NCBI RefSeq assembly: GCF_004005495.1 | Contig: NZ_RZYA01000002.1 | Location: forward strand, 372,001 to 436,000 | DNA: 64,000 nt | Direction: 5' to 3' | Origin: Streptomyces antnestii | GTDB taxonomy: Bacteria; Actinomycetota; Actinomycetes; Streptomycetales; Streptomycetaceae | Shown: positions 41,231-49,824 of the stretch, piece by piece | How the letters are laid out: each line of letters starts with the position of its first letter | Numbering within the stretch: the stretch's first letter is position 1 | Translations under genes and position numbers: made by a program | The notes under the pieces: model-generated | Databases searched by the model: none | Told to the model about the DNA's origin: nothing | The model's input: the letters and a program-made list of their open reading frames with translations, nothing else

Positions 41231-42253
41231 ATGCAATCGAACGAACCCGCCGCAGACCTCACGGCAGAACCCGCCGCAGATCCCGCCGCAGACCTCACGG
41301 CAGAACCCGCCGCGCGAATACGGGGGACGCGCCCCCGTGTCATCGCTCGCCGGACCGCGAAGACGGTCCTCGGCCTGGGCGTCGCGCTCGCCTTCCTGGC
41401 CGTCGGCGACCGCTGGGCCGTGCTCTACGCCGAGAACCTGGCCGCGAGCCAGGTGCGGGACGCGCTGCACCTGCGTGCCGAGCCCGAGGTGCACATCGAC
41501 AGCTTCCCGTTCGTCGGGCAGCTCGCCACCGGCGACCTCGACCACGTCGAGGTCAACGTCCCCGACATCTCCGCCGGGCCCGTCTCCGTCGCACAGGTGA
41601 AGGCGACGGTCGACGACATCCGGATCGTCGGCAGCCTCCCCTCGTCGGTCAAGGGCGCCGTCCTGGGCCGGGTACGAGGCGACGTCTTCCTCGACTTCGA
41701 CGACCTGAACCGTGAAGTCGGCGCCTCGCAGGTCCACTTGGCCCCTGGCCGGCAGAAGAACACGGTGGTGGCCCACGGAGACGTGCCCGTGGCGGGTACT
41801 CAGGTACAGGTCCGGGCGCGCGGGCAGGTCCGCCGTACCGGTGACCGGGGTGTGGCACTGACCGTGTCCGGCACCCGCCTCGTCGTGCCCGGCCTCCTCA
41901 CCTACACCCCGGGCAAGGGCGGCGGACTCCAACTGGCCGCGCCCGCCGCCGGCAAGGTGGACGCGGGAGACTTCGAGGAGACGACCGGGCAGCGACTGGT
42001 CCCGGGCCGGATGATGAAGGGCCCAGTGCTGGACACACTGATCGAGCACCCCGCGCTGCTGAAGCCCGCGGGCATCGATCCGACGCTGCTCAAGGGCCTC
42101 CGCAAGACGCAGGAGCCCAAGGTCGCCGAGGCCATGGAGTTCTCGGCCCGGCTCCCGGACGACATGCCGGGCGACCTGGGCCTGCGTGACATCTCCGTGC
42201 GGAAGGACGGCATCGCGGTGAAGCTGACCGGCACCTCGGTACCCGTGGGCTAG
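41231..42253 (+). CDS. DUF2993 (LmeA-like) phospholipid-binding protein
   Basis: 340-residue protein with one N-terminal membrane helix (TAKTVLGLGVALAFLAVGD, about residues 42-60) followed by a DUF2993 outer domain (IDSFPFVGQLATGDLDHVEVNVPDI), the LmeA-type fold that binds phospholipids/phosphoinositides in mycobacteria. The first 30 residues are an acidic/Ala-rich duplication (EPAADLTA twice). ATG at 41231 is only 30 bp from the tnpB element end and has no clear ribosome site, so insertion may have removed its native leader. Exact start uncertain. Confidence 0.82.
   Translation: MQSNEPAADLTAEPAADPAADLTAEPAARIRGTRPRVIARRTAKTVLGLGVALAFLAVGDRWAVLYAENLAASQVRDALHLRAEPEVHIDSFPFVGQLATGDLDHVEVNVPDISAGPVSVAQVKATVDDIRIVGSLPSSVKGAVLGRVRGDVFLDFDDLNREVGASQVHLAPGRQKNTVVAHGDVPVAGTQVQVRARGQVRRTGDRGVALTVSGTRLVVPGLLTYTPGKGGGLQLAAPAAGKVDAGDFEETTGQRLVPGRMMKGPVLDTLIEHPALLKPAGIDPTLLKGLRKTQEPKVAEAMEFSARLPDDMPGDLGLRDISVRKDGIAVKLTGTSVPVG
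41246..41313 (+). repeat. 36-bp in-frame tandem duplication in the DUF2993 gene
   Basis: A 32-bp identical unit (beginning CCCGCCGCAGACCTCACGGC) occurs at 41246 and 41282, spaced by 36 bp, that is 12 codons, just after the start codon. Confidence 0.9.
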
Positions 42254-42321
42254 CGCCGATTTCGGCGACGGTCCTCCGGTGGACCACCCCGGCGCGTACG
42301 GGCGGTCGCGGGGGAGATGTC

Positions 42322-43536
42322 TCATCCGCCGATGAGTTCCTTGACGGCCTTGAGGGTCTGGCCCGGGGCGTCCTCCGTCGCCATGTGGCGCGCGGCATCC
42401 GCGGCGGCGCGGGTGTACGTCTGCCGTTTCACGACCAGGTCGAGCGCGTCGGCGAGCCGTTCGGCGGTGAGGGACGAGAAGGGGATCGGGGCGGGGGCGG
42501 CCCCGACGGCGGCGAGCCGCCCCGCCCAGAACGGCTGGTCCGCCGTCACCGGCACGGTGACCGCCGGAACGCCCGCGCGCAGGGCCGCGGCCGCCGTACC
42601 GGCCCCCGCGTGATGGACCACCGCGGCCAGCCGGGGGAACAGCTGGGCGTGCGGCACCTCTCCGACGGTCAGCATGTCGTCGGCCTCGTACGCGAGTCCC
42701 GCCCTGCCGGCCTGGAGGATGCCGCGCAGCCCGGCGCGCCGCAGGGCCCGCACGGCGATGTCGCTCAGGCGTTCCCCCTCACCGGCCGCCATGCTCCCGA
42801 AGCCGACGAAGACCGGCCGGGCTCCGGCGCGGAGGAAGTCCTCGATCTCCGTGGGGAGTTGTGAGGTCAGGTCGTGGTGGGGCCACCAGTTGCCCACGAC
42901 TTTCAGGCCGGACCGCCAGTCGGCGGGGCGGGGCACCAGCGCGGTGCTGAAGCCGTGCAGGACGGGCCAGTTCGCCTGTTCCTGCCGGCGGCGCGTCTCG
43001 GTGGGCGTGGCCGGGGGCAGTTGGAGGCGGCGGCGAAGTGCGGGGACAGCCTGCTCGTAGACGCGGTCGGCCATGCGGAGGGCGAAGCGTCCGGTGGCGT
43101 GGTTGGCGAAGCGGCCCAGGGAGCGGGCGCCGGTGACGGCGGGCGGGAAATCGCCCGTCGGCGTGGTGGGCTGGAGGTACACGCCGAGGGTCGGTGTGCC
43201 GGTGGCCTCGGCGAGGTGCCAGCCGAGCGGGGCCGTGGTGGTCGACAGCAGGAGCAGATCCGTGCCGCCGTCCATCGCGTCGGCGAACCCCTCGCCCAGT
43301 TCGGTGATGAACCCCGCGGCGGCGCGCATCAGCTCACGCTTGCCCCGAACGCCGGCCGGCGCGTGTGTGTCGGCGGGCAGCCGGCGGAATCCGAGACCGG
43401 CGGCGCGCACGAGGGGCGCGTAGGCGTCGGTGGTGGCCAGGGACACGTCGTACCCGGCGCGGCGCAGCTCCGCGCCGAGGCCCGTGTACGGCGCGACGTC
43501 CCCGCGCGAACCGGCCGTGGCGATCATGATTCTCAT
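42322..43536 (-). CDS. GT1-family glycosyltransferase (macrolide/sterol-glycosyltransferase-like)
   Basis: 404-residue GT-B enzyme, paralogue of the one at 35645, sharing the opening MRIMIATAGSRGDVAPYTGLG, the APLGW region, GNWWPH and donor motif VVHHAGAGTAAAALRAGVPAVTVPVTADQPFWAGRL. GAGGAAG precedes the ATG, which overlaps the stop of a TipA-like regulator (ATGA). Co-transcription with a drug-sensing regulator suggests inactivation of a toxic compound by glycosylation or a dedicated secondary-metabolite role. Confidence 0.92.
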   Translation of the reverse strand: MRIMIATAGSRGDVAPYTGLGAELRRAGYDVSLATTDAYAPLVRAAGLGFRRLPADTHAPAGVRGKRELMRAAAGFITELGEGFADAMDGGTDLLLLSTTTAPLGWHLAEATGTPTLGVYLQPTTPTGDFPPAVTGARSLGRFANHATGRFALRMADRVYEQAVPALRRRLQLPPATPTETRRRQEQANWPVLHGFSTALVPRPADWRSGLKVVGNWWPHHDLTSQLPTEIEDFLRAGARPVFVGFGSMAAGEGERLSDIAVRALRRAGLRGILQAGRAGLAYEADDMLTVGEVPHAQLFPRLAAVVHHAGAGTAAAALRAGVPAVTVPVTADQPFWAGRLAAVGAAPAPIPFSSLTAERLADALDLVVKRQTYTRAAADAARHMATEDAPGQTLKAVKELIGG

Positions 43537-44336
43537 CGGTCTTCCTCGCAGGTGGTGGTCGGGGACTGCGTGCGGCGGGACGCGTTGGCGTGGATCGCTT
43601 CGCGCAGGTACGCGTCGAGGCCCGGGCGTTGCTCCGGCGCCGGTACGGCGAGGGCGAAGGCGCGCGGATCGGCCGCGAAGTCGTCCGCGATGCGCCGGTG
43701 CATGTCGGGCGGGCAGGCGGTGAACCAGCGTGTGAGGTGCAGGCGGTGCTCCTCCGCGATGTCCATGGCTCGGTCGCCGTCGCCGGGCACGCCGTCGTCG
43801 AAGGCGGCGAGCAGTTCCGCCCGCCAGGCGGCGGCCTCGCCCATGAGCTGCCGCCAGTCCTCCTTGCTGTGGGCCGCGGCACGGGCCATCGACTCCTGGT
43901 GCCCCGGCGAGTCCTCCCATTTCAGCTGGGCCTCGGTGGCGTAGCTGAGGTCGAAGGTGACGGGGCCGAAGACCTCGGAGCGTTCCTCCGGGGTCAGCTC
44001 CACACCGGTCCGCTGCACCTCGATGGCCCGCTCCGTCACCTCGGCGAGCCGCTGCAGCCTGGCGATCTGGTCCCTCAACTGGCCATGCCGAGCGCGGAGT
44101 TGGTCCAGCGCGTTGGCCTGGGGGTCCGTGAGGATGGCTGCGGTCTCGTCGAGGGAGAAGCCGAGTTCGCGGTAGAAGAGGATCTGCTGAAGGCGCGCGA
44201 GGTCCGCGTCGCCGTAGAGCCGGTACCCCGCATGACTGCGCTCGCCGGGTGACAGCAGGCCCGTCCGGTCGTAGTGGTGCAGGGTACGCACCGTGACCCC
44301 GGCAAGAGCCGAGACCTGCCCCACGGAGTAACTCAC
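43533..44336 (-). CDS. MerR-family regulator with TipAS antibiotic-recognition domain
   Basis: 267-residue TipAL-like protein. The MerR winged helix at residues 1-70 (SVGQVSALAGVTVRTLHHYDRTGLLSPGERSHAGYRLY) is followed by a coiled coil (about 75-110) and a TipAS ligand domain (about 125-265), with the typical AEEHRLHLTRWFTACPPDMHRRIADDF and YLREAIHANA segments. GTG start at 44336 with AAAGGACAGG upstream. TipA binds thiopeptides and other drugs and then activates transcription. Here its target is probably its own operon, with the glycosyltransferase next in line. Confidence 0.93.
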   Translation of the reverse strand: MSYSVGQVSALAGVTVRTLHHYDRTGLLSPGERSHAGYRLYGDADLARLQQILFYRELGFSLDETAAILTDPQANALDQLRARHGQLRDQIARLQRLAEVTERAIEVQRTGVELTPEERSEVFGPVTFDLSYATEAQLKWEDSPGHQESMARAAAHSKEDWRQLMGEAAAWRAELLAAFDDGVPGDGDRAMDIAEEHRLHLTRWFTACPPDMHRRIADDFAADPRAFALAVPAPEQRPGLDAYLREAIHANASRRTQSPTTTCEEDR

Positions 44337-44497
44337 GCGCCTGTCCTTTCGTCCGCTCACAGCTTCAAGCCTGACGTAAGGGGAGGGTCAACCCGCTCCC
44401 ACTCTCGGCCCCGCTCCCGGTCGGGGCCGCCGGCCGGTGGATACCGGGGGCGGCGTCGCATACCGTGAGTGGAGCGATCTTCGAGCACTGGAGTGCC

Positions 44498-45742
44498 ATG
44501 ACTGATCCGTCCGCCACCGGCCGCCTCACGCGGGACCTGGTCTCACGGGTGAAGCTCACCGACCTGGAGGCCTGCTACCAGGATCTGCACCGCCACCCCG
44601 AACTCGCCTTCCAGGAGCACCGCACGGCAGGTCTGCTCGCCGACCGCCTGGAGAGCGCCGGATTCACGGTGACGCGAGGCGTCGCCCGTACCGGTGTGGT
44701 GGGTGTCCTCGCGAACGGGGACGGTCCGGTGGTGTGGCTGCGCGGAGACATGGACGCGCTGCCGGTCCAGGAGGCCACGGGCCTGGCGTACGCGTCCACG
44801 GTCGACGGTGTGATGCATGCCTGCGGCCACGATCTGCACGTCACCTGGCTGGTGGGCGCGGCGGAACTGCTCGCCGACGCCCGCGACACGTGGTCGGGCA
44901 CGCTCGTGGTGATCGGCCAGCCCGCCGAGGAGGGTTCCGGCGGAGCCGCGGCGATGGTCGCCGACGGACTGCACCGGCTGGCGCCGCGCCCCGACGCCGT
45001 CTTCGGCCAGCACGTCGCCCCCGGACCGGCGGGCCTCTACCCGCACACACCCGGGCTGATCATGTCGGCCGCCGACGACATCCACGTCACCGTTCCCGGC
45101 GTCGGTGGCCACGGCTCACGTCCGGAGTCCACCGTCGACCCGGTCGTCGCGGCCGCGTACATCGTGACCCGGCTGCAGACCGTCGTCTCCCGGGAAGTGT
45201 CCGCAGCCGACTCCGCCGTGCTGACGGTCGGCCAGTTCAACGCCGGTCTGCGCCCCAACATCATCCCGGCCGAGGCGCGGCTCGGGCTCAATCTGCGCAC
45301 GCAGAAAGCGCACGTGCGGGAGCGGATCCTGGCCGCCGTCCGGCGGATCGTCGAGGCGGAGTGCCAGGCCGCGGGGTGCCCGGCGCCGCCCACGATCACG
45401 ACCGGCGGCAGCTACCCGGCCACCGTCAACGACGCCGCCCTCGACCAGGAGATCGCGGCGGTGCACCGCGAACTGTTCGGCCACGACACGGTGTTCGACT
45501 TTGGCCCGGCCATGGGGAGCGAGGACTTCTCCCTCCTCGTCCCCGCTGGGGTGCCGTACGACTTCTGGTTCGTGACGTCGACACCGCAGGACGTGTGGCA
45601 GGCCGCGCCGGGCGACGATCTCGCACAGAAGCTCGACGCCGTGCCGGGCAACCACAGTCCCCTCTTCGCCCCCGACCTGTCCGTGCTCGGCCCCGGTGTC
45701 CAGACGCTGGTGTCGGCGGCCCTCAGCCGACTGGCCGCCTGA
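44498..45742 (+). CDS. M20-family amidohydrolase/peptidase
   Basis: 414-residue M20D-type metallohydrolase (HipO/IAA-amino acid hydrolase-like). It has HRHPELAFQEHRTA, the metal-site Cys-Gly-His motif HACGHDLHVT, PAEEGSGG with the catalytic Glu pair, a lid domain with the VTVPGVGGHGSRPE dimer region, and a late His. Members remove the acyl group from N-acylated amino acids. ATG at 44498 with GGAG upstream. Not coupled to neighbours. Substrate unknown. Confidence 0.92.
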   Translation: MTDPSATGRLTRDLVSRVKLTDLEACYQDLHRHPELAFQEHRTAGLLADRLESAGFTVTRGVARTGVVGVLANGDGPVVWLRGDMDALPVQEATGLAYASTVDGVMHACGHDLHVTWLVGAAELLADARDTWSGTLVVIGQPAEEGSGGAAAMVADGLHRLAPRPDAVFGQHVAPGPAGLYPHTPGLIMSAADDIHVTVPGVGGHGSRPESTVDPVVAAAYIVTRLQTVVSREVSAADSAVLTVGQFNAGLRPNIIPAEARLGLNLRTQKAHVRERILAAVRRIVEAECQAAGCPAPPTITTGGSYPATVNDAALDQEIAAVHRELFGHDTVFDFGPAMGSEDFSLLVPAGVPYDFWFVTSTPQDVWQAAPGDDLAQKLDAVPGNHSPLFAPDLSVLGPGVQTLVSAALSRLAA

Positions 45743-45779
45743 CCCGGGGCCGCCCCCGTCACCCGTTCCTGAGCCGGTG

Positions 45780-46379
45780 TCAGGTGCGTCCCGGTCCGAG
45801 TGACGCGAGGAAGTCGTCGAGCATGGCGGCCTGTACGCCCTCGGGGAAACGGCCGGGATCGAAGAGCGCCTGGACGACGAGCCCGTGGGTGAACGCCACG
45901 GCGGTGGCGGCGAGTTGTTCCGGGTCGGCGGTGGTGGGCAGCTCGCCCAGGGCGCGCGCGGCTTCGAGGTGCGGGCGGATCGTCGCGCGCAGCCGGGTGT
46001 ACCGGTCGGCCTGGCCGGTGGCGAGCCCTTCGTCGGCGAGCGCCAGGTCCCAGGAGCTGACCCAGATGCGGTTGCGGGCGGTGTCGTCGCCGGTCAGCGG
46101 CAGGATGTCGAGCAGCATGGCCCGCACGGAGGCGAGGCCCTCGGCGGGACGCTCGCGGCGCGGACGTTCCGCGGTGCGCTTCTCCAGCAGGTCCAGGGCA
46201 TGCGCGATGAGGGCCCGCTTGGTCGGGAAGTAGTGCATGAGCATCCCCGTGGAGACGTTCATCGCGGTGGCGACGGAGCGCAGGGTCAGTCCGCCGAACC
46301 CCTTGTCGGCGAGCACGCGCCACACCGCCTCGGACACGTCTTTCCGGCGGGCTTCACGATCTCCAGGTGCGGGGGGCAT
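45780..46379 (-). CDS. TetR-family transcriptional regulator
   Basis: 199-residue regulator. N-terminal helix-turn-helix at about 12-57 (GFGGLTLRSVATAMNVSTGMLMHYFPTKRALIAHAL) and a helical ligand domain (TetR_C type, BetI-like). ATG at 46379 with GGAGATG upstream. Divergent from the GNAT fusion gene; the gap contains TTACGTACC twice, a likely operator. Probably represses that gene and itself. Confidence 0.92.
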   Translation of the reverse strand: MPPAPGDREARRKDVSEAVWRVLADKGFGGLTLRSVATAMNVSTGMLMHYFPTKRALIAHALDLLEKRTAERPRRERPAEGLASVRAMLLDILPLTGDDTARNRIWVSSWDLALADEGLATGQADRYTRLRATIRPHLEAARALGELPTTADPEQLAATAVAFTHGLVVQALFDPGRFPEGVQAAMLDDFLASLGPGRT

Positions 46380-46413
46380 GCGGCATCTCCAGGTACGGGG
46401 GCGTGGTGCTACC

Positions 46414-46440
46414 TTACGTACCGAACGCATGTTACGTACC
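46414..46440. promoter_or_regulatory. Direct TTACGTACC repeats, probable TetR operator
   Basis: TTACGTACC at 46414-46422 and 46432-46440, 18 bp apart, each holding the self-palindromic hexamer TACGTA. They lie between the divergent TetR and GNAT genes, right before the GNAT start. Confidence 0.55.
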
Positions 46441-46455
46441 TGGAACGAGGTGTCC

Positions 46456-47490
46456 GTGTTCACCCTGACGCTCGGCGACGACGCGCAACTCCGCCCCCTG
46501 GAGCCCTGGCACGCACAGGAGTTCCTCGCCCACATCGACCGCGCCCGCCCTTACGTCGACCCGTGGATACCCTGGGCCTCCTTCAGCACCGACCTCACCT
46601 CCGCCACCGCGGTGCTCCAGCGCTACGCCGACCGCCAGGCCTCGGACACCGGACGGATCTACGGGATCTGGCTGGACGGCACGCTCGTGGGCGGCGTCAT
46701 GTTCACCACCTTCGACGTGGACGCCGGGGTGTGCGAGGTCGGCTGCTGGCTGGAGGAGGCGGGGGCGGGCCGGGGCCTGGTGACCCGGGCGGGCCGCGTC
46801 CTGATCGACTGGGCGTTCAAGGTGCGGGGGATGAGCCGCGTCGAGTGGTGGGCCGCGTCGGGCAACACCCGCAGCATCCAGGCCGCGCGCCGCCTCGGCA
46901 TGACCCGCGACGGAGTGCTGCGCCGGCGTATCGACTACCGCGGCGAGCGGCGCGACTGCGAGATCTGGTCGGTCCTCGCGGAGGAATGGCCCCCGGCCGA
47001 CGAGCGTGTGGGCGAGCGGCCCTCGTCCGGCAAGCACGTGGCCCGACCCGCCGCCCAGGCACCCGCCGCCGAGACACCCGCCCGCGCCGACGACAAGGCC
47101 GAACTCGACGAGCTGGTACGGCGTTTCTTCGGCGCGTTCACCAACACCGGCGGCACCCGGCCGGACGTCGCGGCCATCCGGGAGGTGTTCATCCCGCAGG
47201 GCCTGATCACCGCGAACTCCGGGGGTGACCCCGTCGTCTATGACCTCGACGGGTTCGTCGAGCCCCGCGAGAAGATGCTCACCGACGGCACCCTGACCGA
47301 GTTCTCCGAGTGGGAGGTCTCCGAACGGACCGAGATTTTCCATGCGATCGCCCACCGGCGGAGCGAGTACCGCAAGTCCGGCTACCTCAAGGGCGAATGG
47401 TTCGAGGGCTCCGGCCGCAAGACCACACAGTTCGTCCGGACGTCGGCGGGCTGGCGCATGAGCGCGGTGTCCTGGGAGGACGACGAGTAG
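46456..47490 (+). CDS. GNAT acetyltransferase fused to an NTF2/SnoaL-like domain
   Basis: 344-residue two-domain protein. Residues 1-180 are a RimJ/RimL-type GNAT domain (DAQLRPLEPWHAQEFLAHID, CoA-loop region EEAGAGRGLVTRAGRVLIDWAF, and WWAASGNTRSIQAARRLGM). A Pro/Ala linker (about 180-215) leads to an NTF2-like DUF4440 domain (ELDELVRRFFGAFTNTGG...GWRMSAVSWEDDE). GTG at 46456 chosen because GAGG lies 5 nt upstream. The fusion is unusual. Divergent from a TetR repressor. Confidence 0.85.
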   Translation: MFTLTLGDDAQLRPLEPWHAQEFLAHIDRARPYVDPWIPWASFSTDLTSATAVLQRYADRQASDTGRIYGIWLDGTLVGGVMFTTFDVDAGVCEVGCWLEEAGAGRGLVTRAGRVLIDWAFKVRGMSRVEWWAASGNTRSIQAARRLGMTRDGVLRRRIDYRGERRDCEIWSVLAEEWPPADERVGERPSSGKHVARPAAQAPAAETPARADDKAELDELVRRFFGAFTNTGGTRPDVAAIREVFIPQGLITANSGGDPVVYDLDGFVEPREKMLTDGTLTEFSEWEVSERTEIFHAIAHRRSEYRKSGYLKGEWFEGSGRKTTQFVRTSAGWRMSAVSWEDDE

Positions 47491-47530
47491 GACTCGGACT
47501 CCGGACGAGCAGACGCTCCGACCCCGGCCG

Positions 47531-47567
47531 ATGACCTGCCGGGGCGCGTCGACATAATGATCACGTG
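47531..47567 (+). promoter_or_regulatory. Promoter giving a probable leaderless mRNA
   Basis: ATGACC (47531-47536, 4 of 6 to TTGACA), 16-bp spacer and -10 CATAAT (47553-47558) lie so close to the GTG at 47565 that transcription should begin at or next to the start codon. No ribosome site is present. A 7-bp hairpin (CCCCGGC/GCCGGGG, 47522-47544) overlaps the -35. Confidence 0.5.
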
Positions 47568-48785
47568 ACTCCTCTCCAGCACCCCAATTCCCCTGCTCCA
47601 GAACGTGTTTCGGTCGTCGTGGTGGGCGCCGGACCCGCCGGGCTCACGGTCGGGAACATCCTGAGACGCGCCGGGGTCGACTGCGTGGTCCTGGAGACGG
47701 AGACACGCGAGTTCATCCAGGGGCGGCAGCGGGCCGGAGTCATCGAGGAGTGGGCGGTGCGGGCCCTCCAGGAGCGCGGCCTCGCCGGGAACCTGCTGAG
47801 CAGGGCGGAGCGGCACACCGCCTGTGAATTCCGGTTCGAAGGACGCCGACAACGCTTCTCCTACGGTGAACTGACGGGGCGGCACCACTTCATCTACCCC
47901 CAGCCCATGCTCGTCACGGACCTGCTGCGCGAGTACACCGACGTGCGCGGCGGCACGGTCAGGTTCGATGTGCGGGACGTGCGGGTGCACGACGTGGACA
48001 CGGACCGGCCGTCGGTCTCGTACCTCTGCCCCCGGTCCGGACGCCGGGAGGTCGTGCACTGCGACTTCATCGCCGGGTGTGACGGGGCGCGCGGGGTGAC
48101 CCGGAAGGCGCTCGCCGCGGGCCGGACAGCCCGGCACGACTACGGCATCGGCTGGCTGTCCCTGCTGGCCGAGGCGCCGCCCTCCTCCGACTGCGTGCTC
48201 TTCGGTATCCATCAGGACGGATTCGCGGGACAGATGCCCCGCAGCCCCGAGGTGACCCGGTACTACCTCCAGTGCCCGCCCGGCGACGACCCGGAGAACT
48301 GGCCGCACGACCGCGTATGGGCGGAGCTGCGCCGACGGCTCGCCGCCGACGGCGCCCCGGAACCGGTCGAGGGTCGCCTGATCGAGAAGCGCGTGCTCGA
48401 CATGCACGACTACGTCGTCGAGCCGATGGCGTCCGGGCGCCTCTTCCTGGCCGGCGACGCGGCCCACCTCGTCGCACCCATCGCGGCGAAGGGCATGAAC
48501 CTCGCTCTGCACGACGCGTTCCTGCTCGGCGACGCGCTGGTGGCCCGGCTCCAGAGGGAAGACGGTGACGACAGCGCTCTGGCGGGCTACTCGGAGGCCT
48601 GTCTGCGACGGGTGTGGGACTACCAGGAGTTCTCGCAGTGGCTGTCCGAGGTGTATCACGGGCCCGCCGCGGGGGAGCCGTTCCGCACGGGCACCGCACT
48701 CGCCCGGCTGCGCCGCCTGTTCGCCTCTCCGGTCGCGGCGGCGGCCTTCGCCGAGCAGTACCTCGGCACGGCCGAACGCTACTGA
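47565..48785 (+). CDS. pobA: 4-hydroxybenzoate 3-monooxygenase (PobA-like)
   Basis: 406-residue class A flavoprotein hydroxylase. FAD-binding VVVVGAGPAGLTVGNILRRAG near the N-terminus, the conserved GRQRAGVIE that contacts substrate/FAD, and GDAAHLVAPIAAKGMNLALHDA (DG/GD motif) are all family hallmarks of p-hydroxybenzoate hydroxylase, which makes protocatechuate using NAD(P)H and O2. GTG start at 47565, probably leaderless. It stands alone here; no protocatechuate cleavage genes are adjacent. Close length match to PobA (about 394). Confidence 0.9.
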   Translation: MTPLQHPNSPAPERVSVVVVGAGPAGLTVGNILRRAGVDCVVLETETREFIQGRQRAGVIEEWAVRALQERGLAGNLLSRAERHTACEFRFEGRRQRFSYGELTGRHHFIYPQPMLVTDLLREYTDVRGGTVRFDVRDVRVHDVDTDRPSVSYLCPRSGRREVVHCDFIAGCDGARGVTRKALAAGRTARHDYGIGWLSLLAEAPPSSDCVLFGIHQDGFAGQMPRSPEVTRYYLQCPPGDDPENWPHDRVWAELRRRLAADGAPEPVEGRLIEKRVLDMHDYVVEPMASGRLFLAGDAAHLVAPIAAKGMNLALHDAFLLGDALVARLQREDGDDSALAGYSEACLRRVWDYQEFSQWLSEVYHGPAAGEPFRTGTALARLRRLFASPVAAAAFAEQYLGTAERY

Positions 48786-48944
48786 CGCCGGGTCGACCCA
48801 GGGCGAACGGCCACACACCGGTGCGCGCGCAATGATCTGCCGTGCCTGCGCAACGAATGAGCGTTAACAGGGCGGCGCCTCCCTCGTAATCTCTGTGCCA
48901 CCCCTCACACATCGCTCGTTCGCCGACAGATCCAAGGAGCAGGA

Positions 48945-49778
48945 ATGGCACTCTCCCGACGCACCGTCGTCACGGGAATCGCGGGCGGGTCGGTGCTGTC
49001 GGCCGCGGGCCGCGCACAGGCCGGCACGGCGGACGACGCCGTGCAGAACATCCTGAGCACCGCCGGCGCCTGGCGGCAGACCGCGGCCGAGCGCGACATG
49101 CTGTACCGGCAGGCGTTCAACATCGCGCGGGACCGCATCGACGCCGTGTTGCGTGGCAGGGGCCAGCAGCACCGCGGCAGCAGACCGCTCGCGGTCATCT
49201 CCGACGTCGACGACACCGTGCTGTCCTCCGACACCTACTGGGCGCGGCTCGTCTCCGCCGGCAAGCAGGCCTTCGACGACGACATGTGGGACGCCTGGGT
49301 ACGCGAGAACGGCCCCACCGCGACCCCCGGCGCCGTCGAGTTCACCCACTACGCGCAGAGCAAGGGCGTGGAGGTCTTCTACGTCTCCTCCCGCGACCAG
49401 GGGCCGGACACACAGGAGTTGGGGATCGCCAACCTGCGTCACGTAGGCCTGGCCTTCGCCGACGACGCCCACGTGAACATGCTGCGGGAGTCGTCGAACA
49501 AGGAGCCGGCGCAGCAGGCCGTCGCCGCCGGACACGACGTGATCGCCTACCTCGGCGACAACCTCAACGACTTCCGCCGCCGCTACTACGTCACCTCCGT
49601 CGCGCAACGCAAGGCGCTGGCCACGGAGGACGCCGAACACTTCGGGCGCGACTTCATCCTGTTCCCGAACAACACCGACGGCCACTGGATCCGGGCCGTC
49701 TTCGGGGAGAGCGAGCCCGCCGACACACCGGCCTACCGCGCCCGCATGCTCCAGGCGGCGGAGGGACTGGTCAACTGA
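48945..49778 (+). CDS. Secreted HAD-family acid phosphatase (class C-like, subfamily IIIB)
   Basis: 277-residue exported phosphatase. The N-terminus MALSRRTVVTGIAGGSVLSAAGRAQA is a likely twin-arginine signal (SRRTVVTG) of about 26 residues. HAD motif I is SDVDDTVL with Asp87/Asp89 (Asp89-Asp90), motif II is YVSSR, and motif IV region is YLGDNLNDF. The layout is that of the subfamily IIIB acid phosphatases (OlpA/e(P4)-type), here without a lipobox. Good AAGGAGCAGGA ribosome site. Releases phosphate from organic phosphates outside the cell. Confidence 0.9.
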   Translation: MALSRRTVVTGIAGGSVLSAAGRAQAGTADDAVQNILSTAGAWRQTAAERDMLYRQAFNIARDRIDAVLRGRGQQHRGSRPLAVISDVDDTVLSSDTYWARLVSAGKQAFDDDMWDAWVRENGPTATPGAVEFTHYAQSKGVEVFYVSSRDQGPDTQELGIANLRHVGLAFADDAHVNMLRESSNKEPAQQAVAAGHDVIAYLGDNLNDFRRRYYVTSVAQRKALATEDAEHFGRDFILFPNNTDGHWIRAVFGESEPADTPAYRARMLQAAEGLVN

Positions 49779-49784
49779 CCTGTT

Positions 49785-49821
49785 CTCTGCCTGCCCTGAC
49801 GAGTCGTCAGGGCAGGCAGAG
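49785..49821. terminator. Strong bidirectional terminator
   Basis: An 18-bp perfect inverted repeat (CTCTGCCTGCCCTGACGA / TCGTCAGGGCAGGCAGAG) separated by one base, so in practice a 3-5 nt loop, between the convergent phosphatase and GntP permease genes. Confidence 0.88.
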
Positions 49822-49824
49822 TCG

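Noticed and set aside
41246..41313. CRISPR-like repeat array
   Set aside because: Only two copies, in frame within a coding region and without spacers of separate origin.
34075..44336. A classical biosynthetic gene cluster
   Set aside because: Two glycosyltransferases and an acyltransferase are present, but no PKS, NRPS, terpene or RiPP core genes were seen, and sigma/IS genes separate them.
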